Origin: Agapanthus africanus
Taxonomy: Eukaryota > Streptophyta > Magnoliopsida > Asparagales > Amaryllidaceae
Assembly (NCBI GenBank): GCA_030015575.1
Contig: JASDDO010000019.1
Location: 512,526,986 to 512,590,985 of the forward strand
DNA length: 64,000 bases
Reading direction: 5' to 3'
The translations under genes and the position numbers were made by a program. The notes beneath the pieces were generated by a model. It was not told the origin of the DNA and did no database searches. It saw nothing but the letters and a program-made list of their open reading frames with translations. How positions within the stretch are numbered: the stretch's first letter is position 1; each line of letters starts with the position of its first letter. This document shows positions 21,788 to 34,489 of the stretch, in pieces.

Positions 21788-23909
21788 TATAAGTGCACGG
21801 CAGCGCACCGACCGTCAATCCGAGGCCAAAATGCGGAAACGATACTTTTAGAAAACTTGTAAACCGGCACTACCGCGCACTAAAAACCCGGATCGGGCCA
21901 TTAACCTACTCCTAGCAAATACGAGAAAGGGGTAGAGAGCTATACCGAGCGATCCGTGTCCTTCGGTCTTCGGCCTCCGCTCTGATCTCCTCGCGGAATC
22001 TCTGGTCTTCATCTCCTCGTCGGAACGGGCACTACAACGCCGGGTTCTTTTACGGGCTCCTACCTCTGGACAGAGGCAACACGGGCACGAAGTTGGCGAG
22101 CCGACTTGCCCAAGAATGTTGTAGATGAAGTGTAGGATGATTTGTCTCTTGGGGTTTGAAGTTGCCATTTGATAGAGGTGGAGAATAATGAACAAGAGCA
22201 AATGAGCTTTTGGAACTTTGGTGTATCAAAGAATGAGATCATAATTTTCCCCACTCACAAAATGAATCTCTCTCTCCCCACAAAGATGTGGCCGGCCTCT
22301 CATGAATGGATGATGGAAAAAACAACAAGGGGGGTGAGCACAAGAGGAGAATAATGGTGAGCATAAGAAAAGTGATGATAATGAGGGATTAATGTCACAC
22401 CAAAGCCAAATCAATTCACATCTCATTAATGCAAGCCATTATGAAGAAAAAAAAAACAAAGATGCTATATCTATCATAATCCCTCATTTACAACTAACCC
22501 CTCCATAATTGCTAATTTGCACATTTGCAAATTAGCCCCTCCATCAGAAAAATCCGGCCGTGAAGGAACAAAGGAAAACTGGCCGAAACAGAATGCAAAC
22601 TGGCAACTTCAAAAAACTGATCCCGTAATAAATTACAAGAAAACCCCGCGACTGTATATACATACCCGCATTTGTATTCTAACCGAATACAAATGCAAAG
22701 AGACAAAATCTACACTGTACAATACTAGGATCCGGCTTAAACCAAAGCCCGCTAGTATTATCCGTCCGATCATGATCCGTGCAATACCGTACGTATCTAA
22801 TCGAACCCTGCCATATCTCCATACGGCCTCTACAGCGTTTCGCCCGAAACTTGAGAAACTGTCTGTGGGGGACTCTAAAGACTCGTCAATACTTTTGGCT
22901 GTGGATTTAACCACTAGCACGTCAGAGGTATTAGCCATACGTAACGAGCTACCAGGTATTGACCAAAAAGGACGTCTATGAGCGGACTCATCCTGACACC
23001 CTACTGAGCCTGTCAGTGACAATATCCGTGCAGTCCAGTCCGTTCATCTATGAGCATCGCATGTCGGGCCTAGGGGGTTGGTAAAAGTCAGACCCCCAAA
23101 AGCGGTCCAAGTCGTGTCGGAGTGTAGACCAGAACACACTGAGATACTGCTGGAATACCTACCAGTAAATCTCCTGCCTTGGCCAAGGACTTCGTGTAAT
23201 GGCTCTCCTAGACACAGCGCGACCTCACCCCTAATACCGGGAGAGACGAACCGCTGCCGATCCACTCACTGCCTCCATGTGGCTCGGGACTGTACCCAAC
23301 TAAAACCTGTTTGCACGACTCCTTTGAGCCGTGGTAGAGTAGTAATCAAAGCACAGTGGGAACTCACACGAGACAAATGACGATCTCAGGTCGATGAACT
23401 AACCTGTACACATGTCACCAGGGAACTGCCATCTGACGCTAGGTATAATACCAACTAGCATGTTCCCGACGAGTCCTGTCCGGTGTACTCATAACCCAAT
23501 GAGCACATGTATACATCTTAGGTGAACCAACTGACACCAGTGGCTTATGAGACCGGCCACCGTCCCTCGTCGGGGTCTCGACTGTATACACTAGTCTACT
23601 CTGGAGTATCGATGCGCTGTCTCGAAACTCCCACGACTAGGGACCTTTTAAGGATGTGCTTATAGACCCCAGCTCCCACGTATATGATCGCCATCATACT
23701 GCTGGCAGTCAAGCAAGAATCCTAGGGGCTCTATCAACGTTCAATAGTGATCAGTAATGCCACCTAAAGTAGTACACGATGATAAAGATAAACCAGATAG
23801 CATACTATCATCTTGAGTAAGACTGTCCTACCGGCATAGGTCCTCCCTCAATCATTGCAATCACGTGCCTGTGATCCAATAATTGACTCTGAGGGCAGTA
23901 TATCCAACA
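21788..23909 (-). repeat. 5' LTR of element 3
   Basis: 2122 bp, collinear with 13956-16050. The two LTRs differ by scattered substitutions and a few short indels, more than the LTR pairs of elements 6 and 7. No gene supported. Confidence 0.9.
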
Positions 23910-25353
23910 CGCTACCACGGCTCAAAGGAGTCGTGCAAACAGGTAGTAATTGGGTGCAGTGCCGAAGCACTTGGAGACAGTGGCGGTTAAACAGGATTCT
24001 TCTCCCCCGGTGTTGGGGGTTGATATCACGCTGTGTCTAGGAGAGCCATTACACAAAGTCCCTGGCCAGGGCAAGCGAGATTTACTGGTAGTGTTTCCAG
24101 TAGTTTCTCAAGGTGTTCTGAGCTACACTCCGACACGACTTGTACGGCTATTAGGGGTCTGACATTCACCACCCCCAAGGCTCGACATGCGATACTCATA
24201 GACGAATAGACCGGACTGTACGGAGATTGCCACAGACAGACTCAGTTGGGGTACGGATTAGTTTCCTCGTCGACCTTCTCATCGACAGATACCTGGGTAG
24301 CCGTTACGTATAGCTAGTGCCGCTGACGCGCTTGTGGTTAAACCCACTGCCAGAGTACTGTCGAGTCTTTAGAGTCCCACACAGAGAGTTTCCCGCCTTC
24401 AGGCGAAACGTGTAGAGGTCGTATGGTTTTACGACAGGGTTCGAACACATACATGTACTTGTGTGCATATGATGTTCGGGCAGACATTACCAATGGGCTT
24501 TTGTTTAAGCCGGATCCTGGTATTAGATTATTGGATTAGTTCGTCTCACTGCATTCGTATTTCTCGGGATGCGAATGCGGGTATGTACGCATACGGATGA
24601 GTGGGGTATTCTTGTTATTTAGACAGGATTAATAGATGGAAGCAATGAGAGGAAAGCTTTTGGTATTTTGTTGAAAAAGGGATTAGGGTTTTGCATTGAC
24701 CACATTGACTTATTGACTTTGTTGACTTAGATATTATTGTAAGATATTTGTTGATATTTGTGTGATATTTGCTTGATATTTTGAGATCATTCTAGAGATT
24801 CAAAAGGCTTAACCCTTGACTTTTCAACATATATTATCACTTCACAAAAGATATCAGATACTTTTTGATCAAAAGAAAAACCTTAAGCTTTCCTTCATCT
24901 TCTTCAAACTTTCTCCTCTCAAATAAAAACCCTAACCATTCCATGTGTTGGAAATCATAGGGTTTAGTGAGATAACTTGATCCTTATCACTCTCTACACT
25001 ACCTAGGACACTTAGTTTAGCAAACCAAGTTACCCAGTTGCTTCAAGTTAGAAGCAAAGCTCGAAATCGGAACTCTCGGGTGGATCGTCTACGATTCGGA
25101 GAAGACGAGGAGGAGGTGGATTCCGTTCTCACGTCAAGGAGCTCACCACTTGGAGAGGACAGCGAGGAAGTGAAGGACAGCAGGATCTTGAGGTATATCC
25201 CGCACACACAGTAGATACTACCTCATAGTTATATTGTTAGTTAGGGTTTAGAAACGATTCTAATATTTAGTCGATGTTACGAAGCCAATAAAATTCATTT
25301 TTTGCTTATTCCGCTTCCCCGCGAACATGTGGGGTGCATGGCATCGACTTACA
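23910..25353 (+). repeat. 3' LTR of element 2, second part
   Basis: Resumes the LTR interrupted at 13955. CGCTA (23910-23914) is the right TSD of element 3. W-box cores at 24696, 24705, 24713 and 24722. Ends GACTTACA at 25353. Confidence 0.9.
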
Positions 25354-25355
25354 GT

Positions 25356-28300
25356 TGTAACACCTTAAAATGCGATTAGTGTTAATTAAGCGTTAATACG
25401 GGTTTTTAAGGAAAAGTTTACCAAATCGGTTTCCTCACATTTTATAACAATTAATTAATAATTTATTTTTAATTTTTTTGGCTTGCACACATTTTTGCAT
25501 GTTAATGTGAGAGTTGTTTAGTGTTAACCTTGTTTAGTAGCCATGACAGTTTAATTAACCCATGCCTTGATTTAACCTAGCACTTAGATATTTTGTGTGA
25601 GAGATATTTTCGTGTTTTGGATTGAGAGAGAGGTGGCTAGGTGAGTCATAAGGCATTAATAGTTGCATTAATGGAGGTGAGGGAGAAAGTAAGAATAAGG
25701 TATAAGTTCACCCTACACTCACCCTCTCATCATTTTCTCTACTCACTCTCTCATTCCCTCCTCACTTTCTCACACTCAATTATTCTTCATCTCCTCAACT
25801 TCCAAAACTGAAACCCTCACTACCCCATCACCAAAACCTTGCAAAACTTCATAAAATCCCACTAAAACATTTCTCATGTCACGTTTTAGTCACTAGGTTG
25901 CCTTGGAGCTTGAAAAGCTAGGATTTTTGAGCAAGTGTGGCTAGGTAATGACCTCTAACTGATATTTAAGAGTTTATATTGTTGTATTTCCTTGTAGTTA
26001 TGGATTAGAACACTAAAGGTTTAGTTTTGTGCAAATATCGTATTTTTAGTAACTTTATGGAGCCTCTATGATCTGCTGTAGAACCAGGTGTTTGTTGGAA
26101 AAGTTCACATCACAGTGACCTCGTGTTGAGACCTAGAACCCACCATAAAAACCTGAGACAATTTCCTTCTGGCTCCGCCACAATTTTTTTGCTTCTGGCG
26201 GCAAATTGTAGCTAGATTGGGAGATGGGGTGTTGAGTTTTGGTCATAGGGCCTCTGGGGTTGTATATGGCCTTGTGGATCTTGCAACTTTCACTAATTGT
26301 TTGTGTATAAAAATCTGGGATCACTTTGTTATAATCTAGTGTTTTGAATACGCGTGTTACATTATCCGACACGGTTCGTGATCTTGTGTAGCTGCGGCAC
26401 CTGGATTGGTTTTGGAGTGTCGCTATATACGTTAGCCACTAGACGAACACTTGAGAGTTGGATTGGAGTTGGTGCGTCGGTCAAACGTAGTTTGCATCGT
26501 GAGATTGGTCGATTTTTGAGATTTGCACTTGTTATGTTTTTGTTAATAGGATCGCAGGCGTGGACTTCGAACGCTGCGAAGAAAGGGAAGCAGTTGATTG
26601 GATCTACCTAGCTCGAGATTGCCGATGAGTAGATTTAACATCTACGGGGAAATCTCCCGTATGGCGTTAATCGTCAGGGGTAGATATGATATGATATGAT
26701 ATTAGCTGCATTGCTTATATACATATATAGAGATTGTGCATGGACATCATTGTATCTTATTACTTGTTGTTCCTGGACTTGTACCCATTGGTCACTTCAC
26801 TATTATTGACAGTTCATGTTGCACGAGCACTGATTGTATGCTACACACACACTGTCGGCGATTGCCATGATACGCACAACACACATACATATATGATATG
26901 GTATTGATTAGTGACATTTAGGCATCGATTCTTGTGCGGTTGCGCATATGAAATATAGCATACCTGTATACCTACATGCTTACACATATACCTTGCTATA
27001 GCTATATGTACATCAAGAATACATACTTACATGTATACCCACATATCTTGCCATAGCTACATATGCCCCTAAGTAGTATTGTATTGTCATTTGACATTGA
27101 GACATTGATTCTTATTCCATTATGCAAATGAAATATAGCATACTTGCTATACCTACGTGCTACACATAAACCTATATGGTATTGCATCATTATTGACAGG
27201 TATATACACATGTCTTGCTATAGCTACATGTACATCATGTATACATACTTACATGTATACCCTTATACCTTGCTATAGCCACATGTTCACCTTTATATGA
27301 TGTTGCTTTGGATTTTGGAGAATTGGGAACTGCATGATATATTTAATAACTTGATGCATTTAAATAGCATTTTTTCCTTGATATGCTCATATTACTGTTT
27401 TATTTTGCATATATTATATTGCATGGATTTACGCATTGAGATATGGATTTCATTTGATTTATGGATTTGAGAACCGTGGGGGTATTTCAAGAAATTATGT
27501 ATTGTTTTAAAACCCGGTTTCTCTTGATATGATATTTCAGTGCGTCCACCATGAGTTTTCTCGGTTCTGAGACTTGTGTTAGATATCCGATTCGAGGAGC
27601 GGATAGGCACCGTCTACGGGTACATGGTGGACCCGGTATGGTATACCGGGGAAAGAGGTGATTTTCGTGGTATAGACGATGAGCCTTGCAGGAGGGCTAG
27701 TACCTACCAGTGATTGTATAGAACTCGGCGGATGTCCGGTGGACACCGTTTTGTAGTTATGAGATGAGATGGATATGAGGACTGATCTGAGGATGCGGTG
27801 CCTGAGATATAAGGATTTACGTGTCGATGCTGGACACGGGTTTCATGATGTTTCGAGTGTCAATGTTGGACACTCAGGTTCCATGATTTTGATGTGTCGT
27901 TGAGGGACACACACACACGCATATATATATAGGCATATGTTTTCATGATGTTTCGGCTGTCGGTGTTGGACACTCAGGTTTCATGAGACTTACAGGATAT
28001 GAGGGCCGATCTAAGGATGCGGTGCCTAGGGTATTAGGATTTGGGGTGTCGTTTATGGACACCAGTATTTTTCCATGATGATGTTATGTTGTATCCCATA
28101 TTCAGCATTTATTTAATATGCATTTGATTCATGTAGATCTAGTACCCTGGTGGTGTACCTTGATCTTGATAGTTGCATATTCATATTGCCATACTTATGC
28201 TACCAGATTACATGTGATAGATTATCGCTGTTAGTGCATACTTGCGATTACAGTATGATATTATTTACTATTCACGAGTTGGCAACTCACTTCCGTTGTG

Positions 28301-28902
28301 CCACAGTGTTTTGCAGGTCTGATCCTCAGGGTAGTCACGGCTGGGCGCCTTATTATCTCTACTTTTGCGGATACCGCTACGGTTGGCTGTGAGGCCTTTT
28401 GCTATAGTGGGTTTGCGGTTATCCGACGATGTCGTTGTATATCTTTTGTATCTAGTACTCTCCATCTACTACCTTCATGTTTTGACTTAGGGACGAGTTG
28501 TGAGGATCGGTGTTGTATATTCTTATGACTCTGGTTGTCGTGCTCGTGTGAGCCGGCCTTTATTTATGTGGATTATCTCATTTCTTCGCTATGGCATCTT
28601 ATTTCTGTTGTGGTGGTTATTTCTGCCTTTGGACGAATTTGCTCACGTTTGGGGATGCTTTTCTTATATCTTATGTTTGTACCCATTTTGGGGCTAGTTT
28701 TTACAAAGGAAGTGCTGTCGATTTTTTTTAATGAAAACAAACTTAAGCTTTAAGTTTTTGTTTGAGATTTTAAAAGTGTTTCTATCCATTACTTCTTGTA
28801 CTGGTTTAGATTGCTGGGTTTTCGTCTTACTTAAATTGCGTTACGCTTGTTGACGTAACGTAGTGTAAGTGCCGGTCATGTGCCAAATTTTGGGTCGTGA
28901 CA
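25356..28902 (+). repeat. 5' LTR of the gypsy element
   Basis: 3547 bp with internal sub-repeats. 26940-27300 holds several diverged copies of a block with CTTGC(T/C)ATAGC(T/C)ACATGT and TACATACTTACATGTATACC. 27770-28070 holds two copies of a block of about 130 bp and five copies of GTGTC-N7-GACAC-type mini-hairpins (27821, 27857, 27894, 27957, 28046). No gene is supported; short frames at 26354 and 28150-28750 look incidental. Confidence 0.88.
27821..28062 (+). repeat. Five iterated 17-nt mini-hairpins in the gypsy LTR
   Basis: GTGTC-N7-GACAC at 27821-27837, 27857-27873, 27894-27910 and 28046-28062, and CTGTC-N7-GACAC at 27957-27973. The 5-bp arms are kept while the 7-nt centres vary. Confidence 0.7.
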
Positions 28903-28906
28903 AAGT

Positions 28907-28918
28907 TGGTATCAGAGC
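28907..28918 (+). other. Primer-binding site of the gypsy element (initiator tRNA-Met)
   Basis: TGGTATCAGAGC, four bases after the LTR end at 28902. A leader of about 220 bp (28919-29140) follows, with no other feature seen. Confidence 0.9.
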
Positions 28919-29140
28919 GCTAGGTTTTACCTTTCGGAGTGTAACATGACCTTGGTATGATGGAGTAGGTAGCTTAAGCAGAGTAACGTAGCGTGTGTAT
29001 ATTCCACGGCATACTTACGACACGGTACTCTGCCTAAGTGACCTTAGGACTTATTGCTTGAAATTCCTTCCGTGATTATATACATCCTTGAGATTCGATT
29101 TCTGTGTTCTTATCGAATCTTGTTTCCATTTCTAGCCTTT

Positions 29141-30589
29141 ATGCCGCCGAAGACTACGAGGGCGCAGAGAGTGGCCGTGAGAGTCAAGGTCAGAGTCGAC
29201 TCGTCCGAGACGAGGACTGACCCGGGCGGTACACCCATTGTGCAGGGGCAGATTGATCCACCTTCGACAAACCATATTGCTATGCTAGGGGCCGATATGC
29301 AAGATTTGCGCCAGATGGTGGGGTCGTTAGTTGAGGCCATTCGAGCGCAGAGGCAGGAGGTTGTTCCACCTGTTACGGGGGCCGTGTTGGTGCCTACTGT
29401 TCCGATAGTCGTACCTGCAGCTACGGAGGTGATCACCGTATCGTTATCGGAGTTCATAAGGCAGAGGCCTCCGGTTTTCACTGGAACCAATGCAGCTGGG
29501 GATCCGCAGCCGTTTATCGATCGGATGGCCAGGATATGTCGTTCGTTGAGATGCTCCGACGTGAGATGGGTAGAGTTCGCGAGCTTTCATCTGGAGGGTT
29601 TGGCCCAGAAGTGGTGCGAGTCTTTAGAGAAGGGCAGAGCCACAGGTCTTTCTCCTATGACCTGGGCTGAGTTCGTGACGGTGTTTCTTGCACGTTTTCT
29701 TCCGCAGAGCATCAGAGATGCTCGAGCGCATAGTTTCGAGTCGTTACGCCAGACTCAGGGTATGCCGATAGCCGAGTACGATTTGCAGTTTACCGAGCTG
29801 TCTGTGTATGCTCCGTATTTTGTAGCTACTGAGGAGATGCGGGTCAAGAGGTTTGTTCGAGGCCTGCATACCCAGTTGTTCTTCGCTATCAGCGTACAAC
29901 ATTGTGACACGTATGCAGCAGCGGTGGACACAGCCCTATTGGTCGAGGAGCGTCTTTCTGAGTCATCGGTTGTTCCGGAACCGAAGAGGGTTCGTACTGG
30001 TATATCAGCTCGGAGACAGATGTTTAGACGACGCGACAACGTTCGTTCAGGTACGGGGAGTAGCAGAGACGTGGGACAAGGCCAGTTGTTCAACACTTAT
30101 CCCTAGGAGGGTCAGCAGTCGACACGTGGGTGCTTTGGGTATGGCAGTCTATATCACCTCGTTAAGGATTGTACCACGATACGCCAGAGAGAGGCAGCCG
30201 TACCACATATTACCTTACCGCCTTCTCCACCTCAGAGAGCGTTGCCTCTTGCGCCTGTTGTTGCTCCGCGTAATACTTATGCTCAGAGAGGCCGTGGTCG
30301 CAGAGGCTTTGTTCAGAGAGGACGGGATGACAGAGGTAGAGGACAGCCAGTTACCGGTAGAGGGCAGGCTCGTGTGTTTGCCTTGACTCATCAGGACGCA
30401 CAGGCGTCCAATGCAGTGGTTTCAGCTACTCTTTCTGTATGTTCTTTTGATGCACATGTTTTGTTTGATCCGGGATCTACGCATTCGTATGTTTCTACAC
30501 ACTTCGTGCCGAGTTCGGGCCGAGAGTCGTGTTTACTAGATCAGCCGCTTGTTGTGATTACTCCAGTTGGCGATTTTTTTGTTACATGA
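29141..30589 (+). pseudogene. Gypsy Gag and protease, broken by TAG 30104 and TGA 30587
   Basis: One frame. I choose ATG 29141 (MPPKTTRAQR, typical chromovirus Gag start) rather than the in-frame ATG 29054, which would add an unrelated hydrophobic N-terminus. Residues about 100-260 are the retrotransposon Gag core (FxG, WxxF, and a Leu/Trp-rich helix pattern). TAG 30104-30106 interrupts; the frame continues into a zinc knuckle at 30131-30172 whose second Cys is Tyr (TGT to TAT at 30149-30151), so zinc binding is lost. Arg/Gly-rich linker, then aspartic protease with DPGST at 30467. TGA 30587-30589 closes it; the same frame reopens into RT. Confidence 0.88.
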
Positions 30590-31787
30590 TATGTGTTTCG
30601 GCCGTGTGCCGTTCAGATTGCAGAGAGAGATTCGTCCGTCGATTTGATCCTTCTAGATATGTTGGGCTTCGATGTTCTCCTTGGCATGGACTGGTTAGCA
30701 GCTTGTGATGCGTTGGTGGACTGCCGTGAGAAGACAAGCAGTTTTAGTTTTCCAGGAGAGTCTGTTCGGGTTGTACAGGGGGACCGTGGTGCCGCCCCTC
30801 ACAGTTTGATTTCAGCCCTTTGCGCTAGTCGGCTTTTGAGGAGAGGATGTCGGGGATTCTTGGTTTTCATTTGTGATACTGGAGCCACAGTAGAGTCGTT
30901 GGACCAGGTTCCTATCGTGCGAGAGTTTCCCGATGAGTTACCTGGTTTGCCGCCAGAGTGCGATATTGAGTTTTGCATTGATCTGATTCCTGGCACGGGA
31001 CCTATTTCTATACCGCCTTACCGGATGGCTCCGACAGAGCTTAGAGAACATAAACATCAATTGCAAGAGTTGCTTGATAAGGGACTTGTGCGTCCGAGTG
31101 TTTCACCTTGGGGAGCTCCTGTGCTGTTCGTCAAGAAGAAGGACGACAGTTTGAGATTGTGTATTGTTTATCGTCAATTGAACCAAGTTACGATGCGGAA
31201 TATGTATCCTTTATCTCGCAATGACGATTTGTTTGATCAGATCCAGGGTGCGAAACCTTTTTCTAAAATTGATTTGCGTTTGGGTTATCATCAGTTGCGG
31301 GTTCAGAATGATGACATTCCGATGACTGCTTTTCGTACAAGCTATAGGCATTATGAGTTTTTGGTGATGTCGTTCGGACTCACCAATGCCCCAGCAGCAT
31401 TCATAGATCTGATGAACCGGATTTTCAGGTCGTTCCTCGACCAATTTATTATTGTGTTTATTGATGACATTCTGGTCCACTCTAGGAGTCGAGAGGAGCA
31501 TGAGCAGCACTTGAGGATTGCTTTGCAGACATTGACAGAGCACCAGCTGTATGCTAAATTCTCAAAGTGCACATTTTGGCTTGATAGAGTTGACTTCCTG
31601 GGTCATGTGGTGACGGAAGACGGTATTCTTGTGGACCCGAGGAAGATCGAGGTCGTACAGCTTTGGCCCAGACCTGTATCCATGATAGAGGTCTGCAGCT
31701 TTTTGGGCTTAGCTGGTTATTACAGCCGTTTTGTGCAGGATTTTTCGAGTATCGCTACACCGATGACCGGACTGACCCAGAAGGGGT
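30590..31787 (+). pseudogene. Gypsy reverse transcriptase
   Basis: Same frame as Gag-PR. It shows the linker motif LLGMDWL (about 30683), the P(I/V)[13 protein letters not shown] entry block, the palm motifs [17 protein letters not shown] and [11 protein letters not shown], the catalytic FIDD at 31457-31468, and the FLGH and [12 protein letters not shown] blocks. A one-base indel at about 31785-31790 (in the run AAGGGGTTCC) shifts it out of frame just before RNase H. IVYRQLN has Ile where most relatives have a Cys-Val or Cys-Ile pair; of no clear consequence. Confidence 0.88.
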
Positions 31788-32231
31788 TCCTTTTCTTTGG
31801 ACTGATGCGTGCGAGCAGAGTTTTCAGCAGTTGAAGACTCAGTTGACGACTGCACCAGTTCTATCTTTGCCTTCTGGATCAGGTGGCTTTGTTGTTTACT
31901 GCGATGTGTCTCGAGTGGGGCTCGGTTGTGTACTTATGCAGCATGATAGAGTGATTGCTTATACTTCTAGGCAGCTGAAGAAGCACGAGCAGAATTACCC
32001 CACTCATGATCTTGAGATGGCCGCGGTGGTCTTTACGTTGATGATTTGGAGACACTACTTGTACGGGGAGTCGTGTAAGTTTTTCACAGACCATAAGAGC
32101 TTGAAGTACATCTTCCAGCAGTGGAATCTAAATCTAAGAAAGAGCCGGTGGATGGAGCTTGTGAAGGATTATGATTGTGAGATCCTTTATCACCCGAACA
32201 AGGCGAATGTGGTAGCAGATGCTTTGAGTCG
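31788..32231 (+). pseudogene. Gypsy RNase H, up to the element 4 insertion
   Basis: Frame one position later than RT. Motifs: [31 protein letters not shown] (catalytic Asp), [15 protein letters not shown] (Glu) and [14 protein letters not shown] (Asp), ending VVADALSR. It is interrupted at the second-last codon shown: AGTCG at 32227-32231 is the left TSD of element 4 and the frame resumes at 42748. Confidence 0.88.
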
Positions 32232-34475
32232 TGTAGGGTTACTAGGCACACTAACAAGGCTCTACAAGGCATCGACCATGCCAAAATTAAATTTTTTATG
32301 TGCCGAATAACACTAAGCAAGATCGTTAACTAGAGTTTAGGCGAATCGAAAGGCAAGTAAACAACTTTACTCTAAGAGATCACGAAATACAACCTTGGTA
32401 GATCGGTCCTCCACTTCTTTAGCTCCTTGATGAAGTCCCTTCGCTGCGATCAAGCTTCTCCCGAACTCTTGCATGGCTTCACGACGCGAAGGATCGACCT
32501 TGCTTGAAATCTCCGAGGCCGAAGATGATCTACGTCGAGGGAATTCCGACTCAAGCTCCTACTTCACTAACTAGAGAAATAGTGAAGTAAACACCCTAAA
32601 CTAAAGTGCTAGTTTAGTAGAGGATGGAGAAATAAGAAGTAGGTTCTCTTTAGAATTTTTTTTCTCACACTCTTTCTCACTTTGGATCAAACCCTAGTTT
32701 TCTTTCTCCTTTTCATAAATGAAGAAGATGAAGAAAAGAAAGAGGAAAAGATAATGATCATGTAAGTTTTCTAACCATGGTGAGAGAGTATCATATACTA
32801 ACCCTTGTAGAGACTTTACCATAGCTAAGTGTAAATGGTTAGGTTAAACAAAGATCTAAGGTAAAACAAAACAAGTGGACTTTTTCAAAGCAACCACAAG
32901 CTTCTACAAGCTTCATGCTTCTGAAAGAAATTCCACTAATTTGTAATTACCTTAAATAAATGTAAACAGCCATTTAAAAATAGAACGGTGTGAGTCTTGT
33001 ACACCCATGTTTAGTGTATCATCAACCATGATAGAAAACAAAACACTTTTAATATATATATATATATATATATGATATATATATATATATATATATATAT
33101 TCAAGTGTGCAAGTGTGAGAAAAACCCTAAAGTGAATAAGTGTTAGCAAATGTAAATTAGTATATCTAATATACAATTATACACTTAATTATTAAATCAA
33201 CACTTGACTTAATAATCTGGTCATATCTCATATAACCGGCTAACATTCATCATATCGACTTATCGAATCAACACTTGATTCGATAACCCGGTCATATCAT
33301 ATATGACCGACCGATACATAAAGTCGCGAGAATAGAATACGGTATCACATACATGCATTTATTCTCGATCTCTCACATATCACATATGCGCTCCTATTTC
33401 GTTTCGCCTGAGCCAGTAAAACCTCTGTGTAGGACTCTAAACACTCGTCAATACGCCGGCAGTAGGTGATGATCACATCACGCACCCACAAGCCGTCAGC
33501 GGTACTAGCTGGACGTAACGGCTACCCGGGTATTAAGCGATTAGAAGATCAGCAAGCAAGCCCTCTCCAACTCCTGTGAAAGCCTGCCGGCAACACTTCC
33601 CGTACAGTCTGGTCTCCTCGTCTGATATGTCGCATATCAAGTCTAGGGGTGGTAAAGGTCAGACCCCAATAACCGATAAGTCAAGCCGATCTGAGGCTCA
33701 TAACAGGTCGAGAAACTACTGGTAACACTTACCAGTAAATCTCTGAACAGCCCTGGCCAGGGACTTCCCTGTTACGGTCAATCGAGCACAGCGCAACATT
33801 AACCCCCAATACCGGGAGAGACGAAACCCCTCCTATCGCTCATTGCCTCCATGTGACTTGGGACTGTACCCAAAAGCCACCATTTTGCATGCCCTCATGG
33901 ACGTGGTAAGGTGGAAATCAAAGCACAGTGGGAATCACACGAGACTCTATGACGATCTCGGGTCTACAGACTAACATGCATAAGTGTCACCAGAGAACTG
34001 CCATCTGACGTGAGGTATAATACCATCTGGGAGTTCTCGGTGAGTCCGTCCAGTGTACCCAGTCTCCACTGAGCACCCGTATACCATCTCTGATGTCAAA
34101 CACCAATGGATATGGGATCATCCATCGCCCATCTCATGGGTCGAGAAGCATATACGCTAGTCTACACTGGTATATCGATGCCCCGTCTCGATACACCCAC
34201 GACTAGGGACTTTGAAGGATGTACTTATAGACTACCATGTCCCCACTAGTATGATCCGCATCATCGTCCTGGTAGTCAAGTACACATCCTAAGGGCTTTA
34301 CCAATATGTAATGATAAGACAGTATAAAGAGACAAGTATACATGTTAAAGTAAAGAGCAACCAGATAGCATACTATCATGTTGAGCAAGAAAGTCCTCCC
34401 TATATATGTCCAAGCATCCAATATAATATGCATCATCTGTACAAACTGGCCTCTAGGGCATACATACAACTAACA
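32232..34475 (-). repeat. 3' LTR of element 4
   Basis: 2244 bp; read on the minus strand it starts at 34475 with TGTTAGTTGTATG. It contains an (AT)n microsatellite at about 33047-33101 and the 88-codon LTR frame (34203-34469, minus). The purine tract is the reverse complement of 34476-34488. No other gene. Confidence 0.93.
33047..33101. repeat. (AT)n microsatellite in 3' LTR of element 4
   Basis: Two long TA runs interrupted by one GA. The 5' LTR has the homologous tract at about 41325-41371 with a different arrangement; the LTRs of element 7 lack the expansion. Confidence 0.85.
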
Positions 34476-34489
34476 ATCTCCCACTTGCA

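Larger units (their letters stand above)
13956..23909 (-). mobile_element. Element 3: old, decayed Ty1/copia element, minus strand
   Basis: Seen on the minus strand: 5' LTR (23909 down to 21788), primer site, leader, ruined gag-pol, purine tract and 3' LTR (16050 down to 13956). LTRs start TGTTGGATATAG and end TTATA, so the terminus is TA, not CA. Flanks are CCTTA (13951-13955) and CGCTA (23910-23914). Uninterrupted relatives (for example near 5125) read CCCTA at this spot, so each TSD copy has changed by one base. The heavy coding decay fits an old insertion. The LTR family differs from elements 1, 2 and 5. Confidence 0.9.
6643..25353 (+). mobile_element. Element 2: Ty1/copia (Angela-like), split by element 1 (left) and element 3
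   Basis: Seen: the last 929 bp of the 5' LTR (6643-7571; the rest lies left of element 1, off the window), primer site, leader, decayed gag-pol (9648-13364), and a 3' LTR in two pieces (13379-13955 and 23910-25353). The pieces join cleanly against the unbroken LTRs of elements 1 and 5. The right end is TTACA at 25353; only two bases separate it from the gypsy LTR, so the right TSD cannot be read with confidence. Coding has several stops and frameshifts, and the protease catalytic Asp is replaced. Confidence 0.9.

Noticed and set aside
27821-28062. Possible CRISPR-like or telomere-like array
   Set aside because: Unit spacing is irregular, units are only 17 nt, and the sequence is inside a plant LTR; no telomere heptamer runs exist.
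29054-29140. Upstream in-frame ATG extending gypsy Gag by 29 residues
   Set aside because: The extension is hydrophobic and unlike Gag; ATG 29141 begins the usual Met-Pro-Pro-Lys start.
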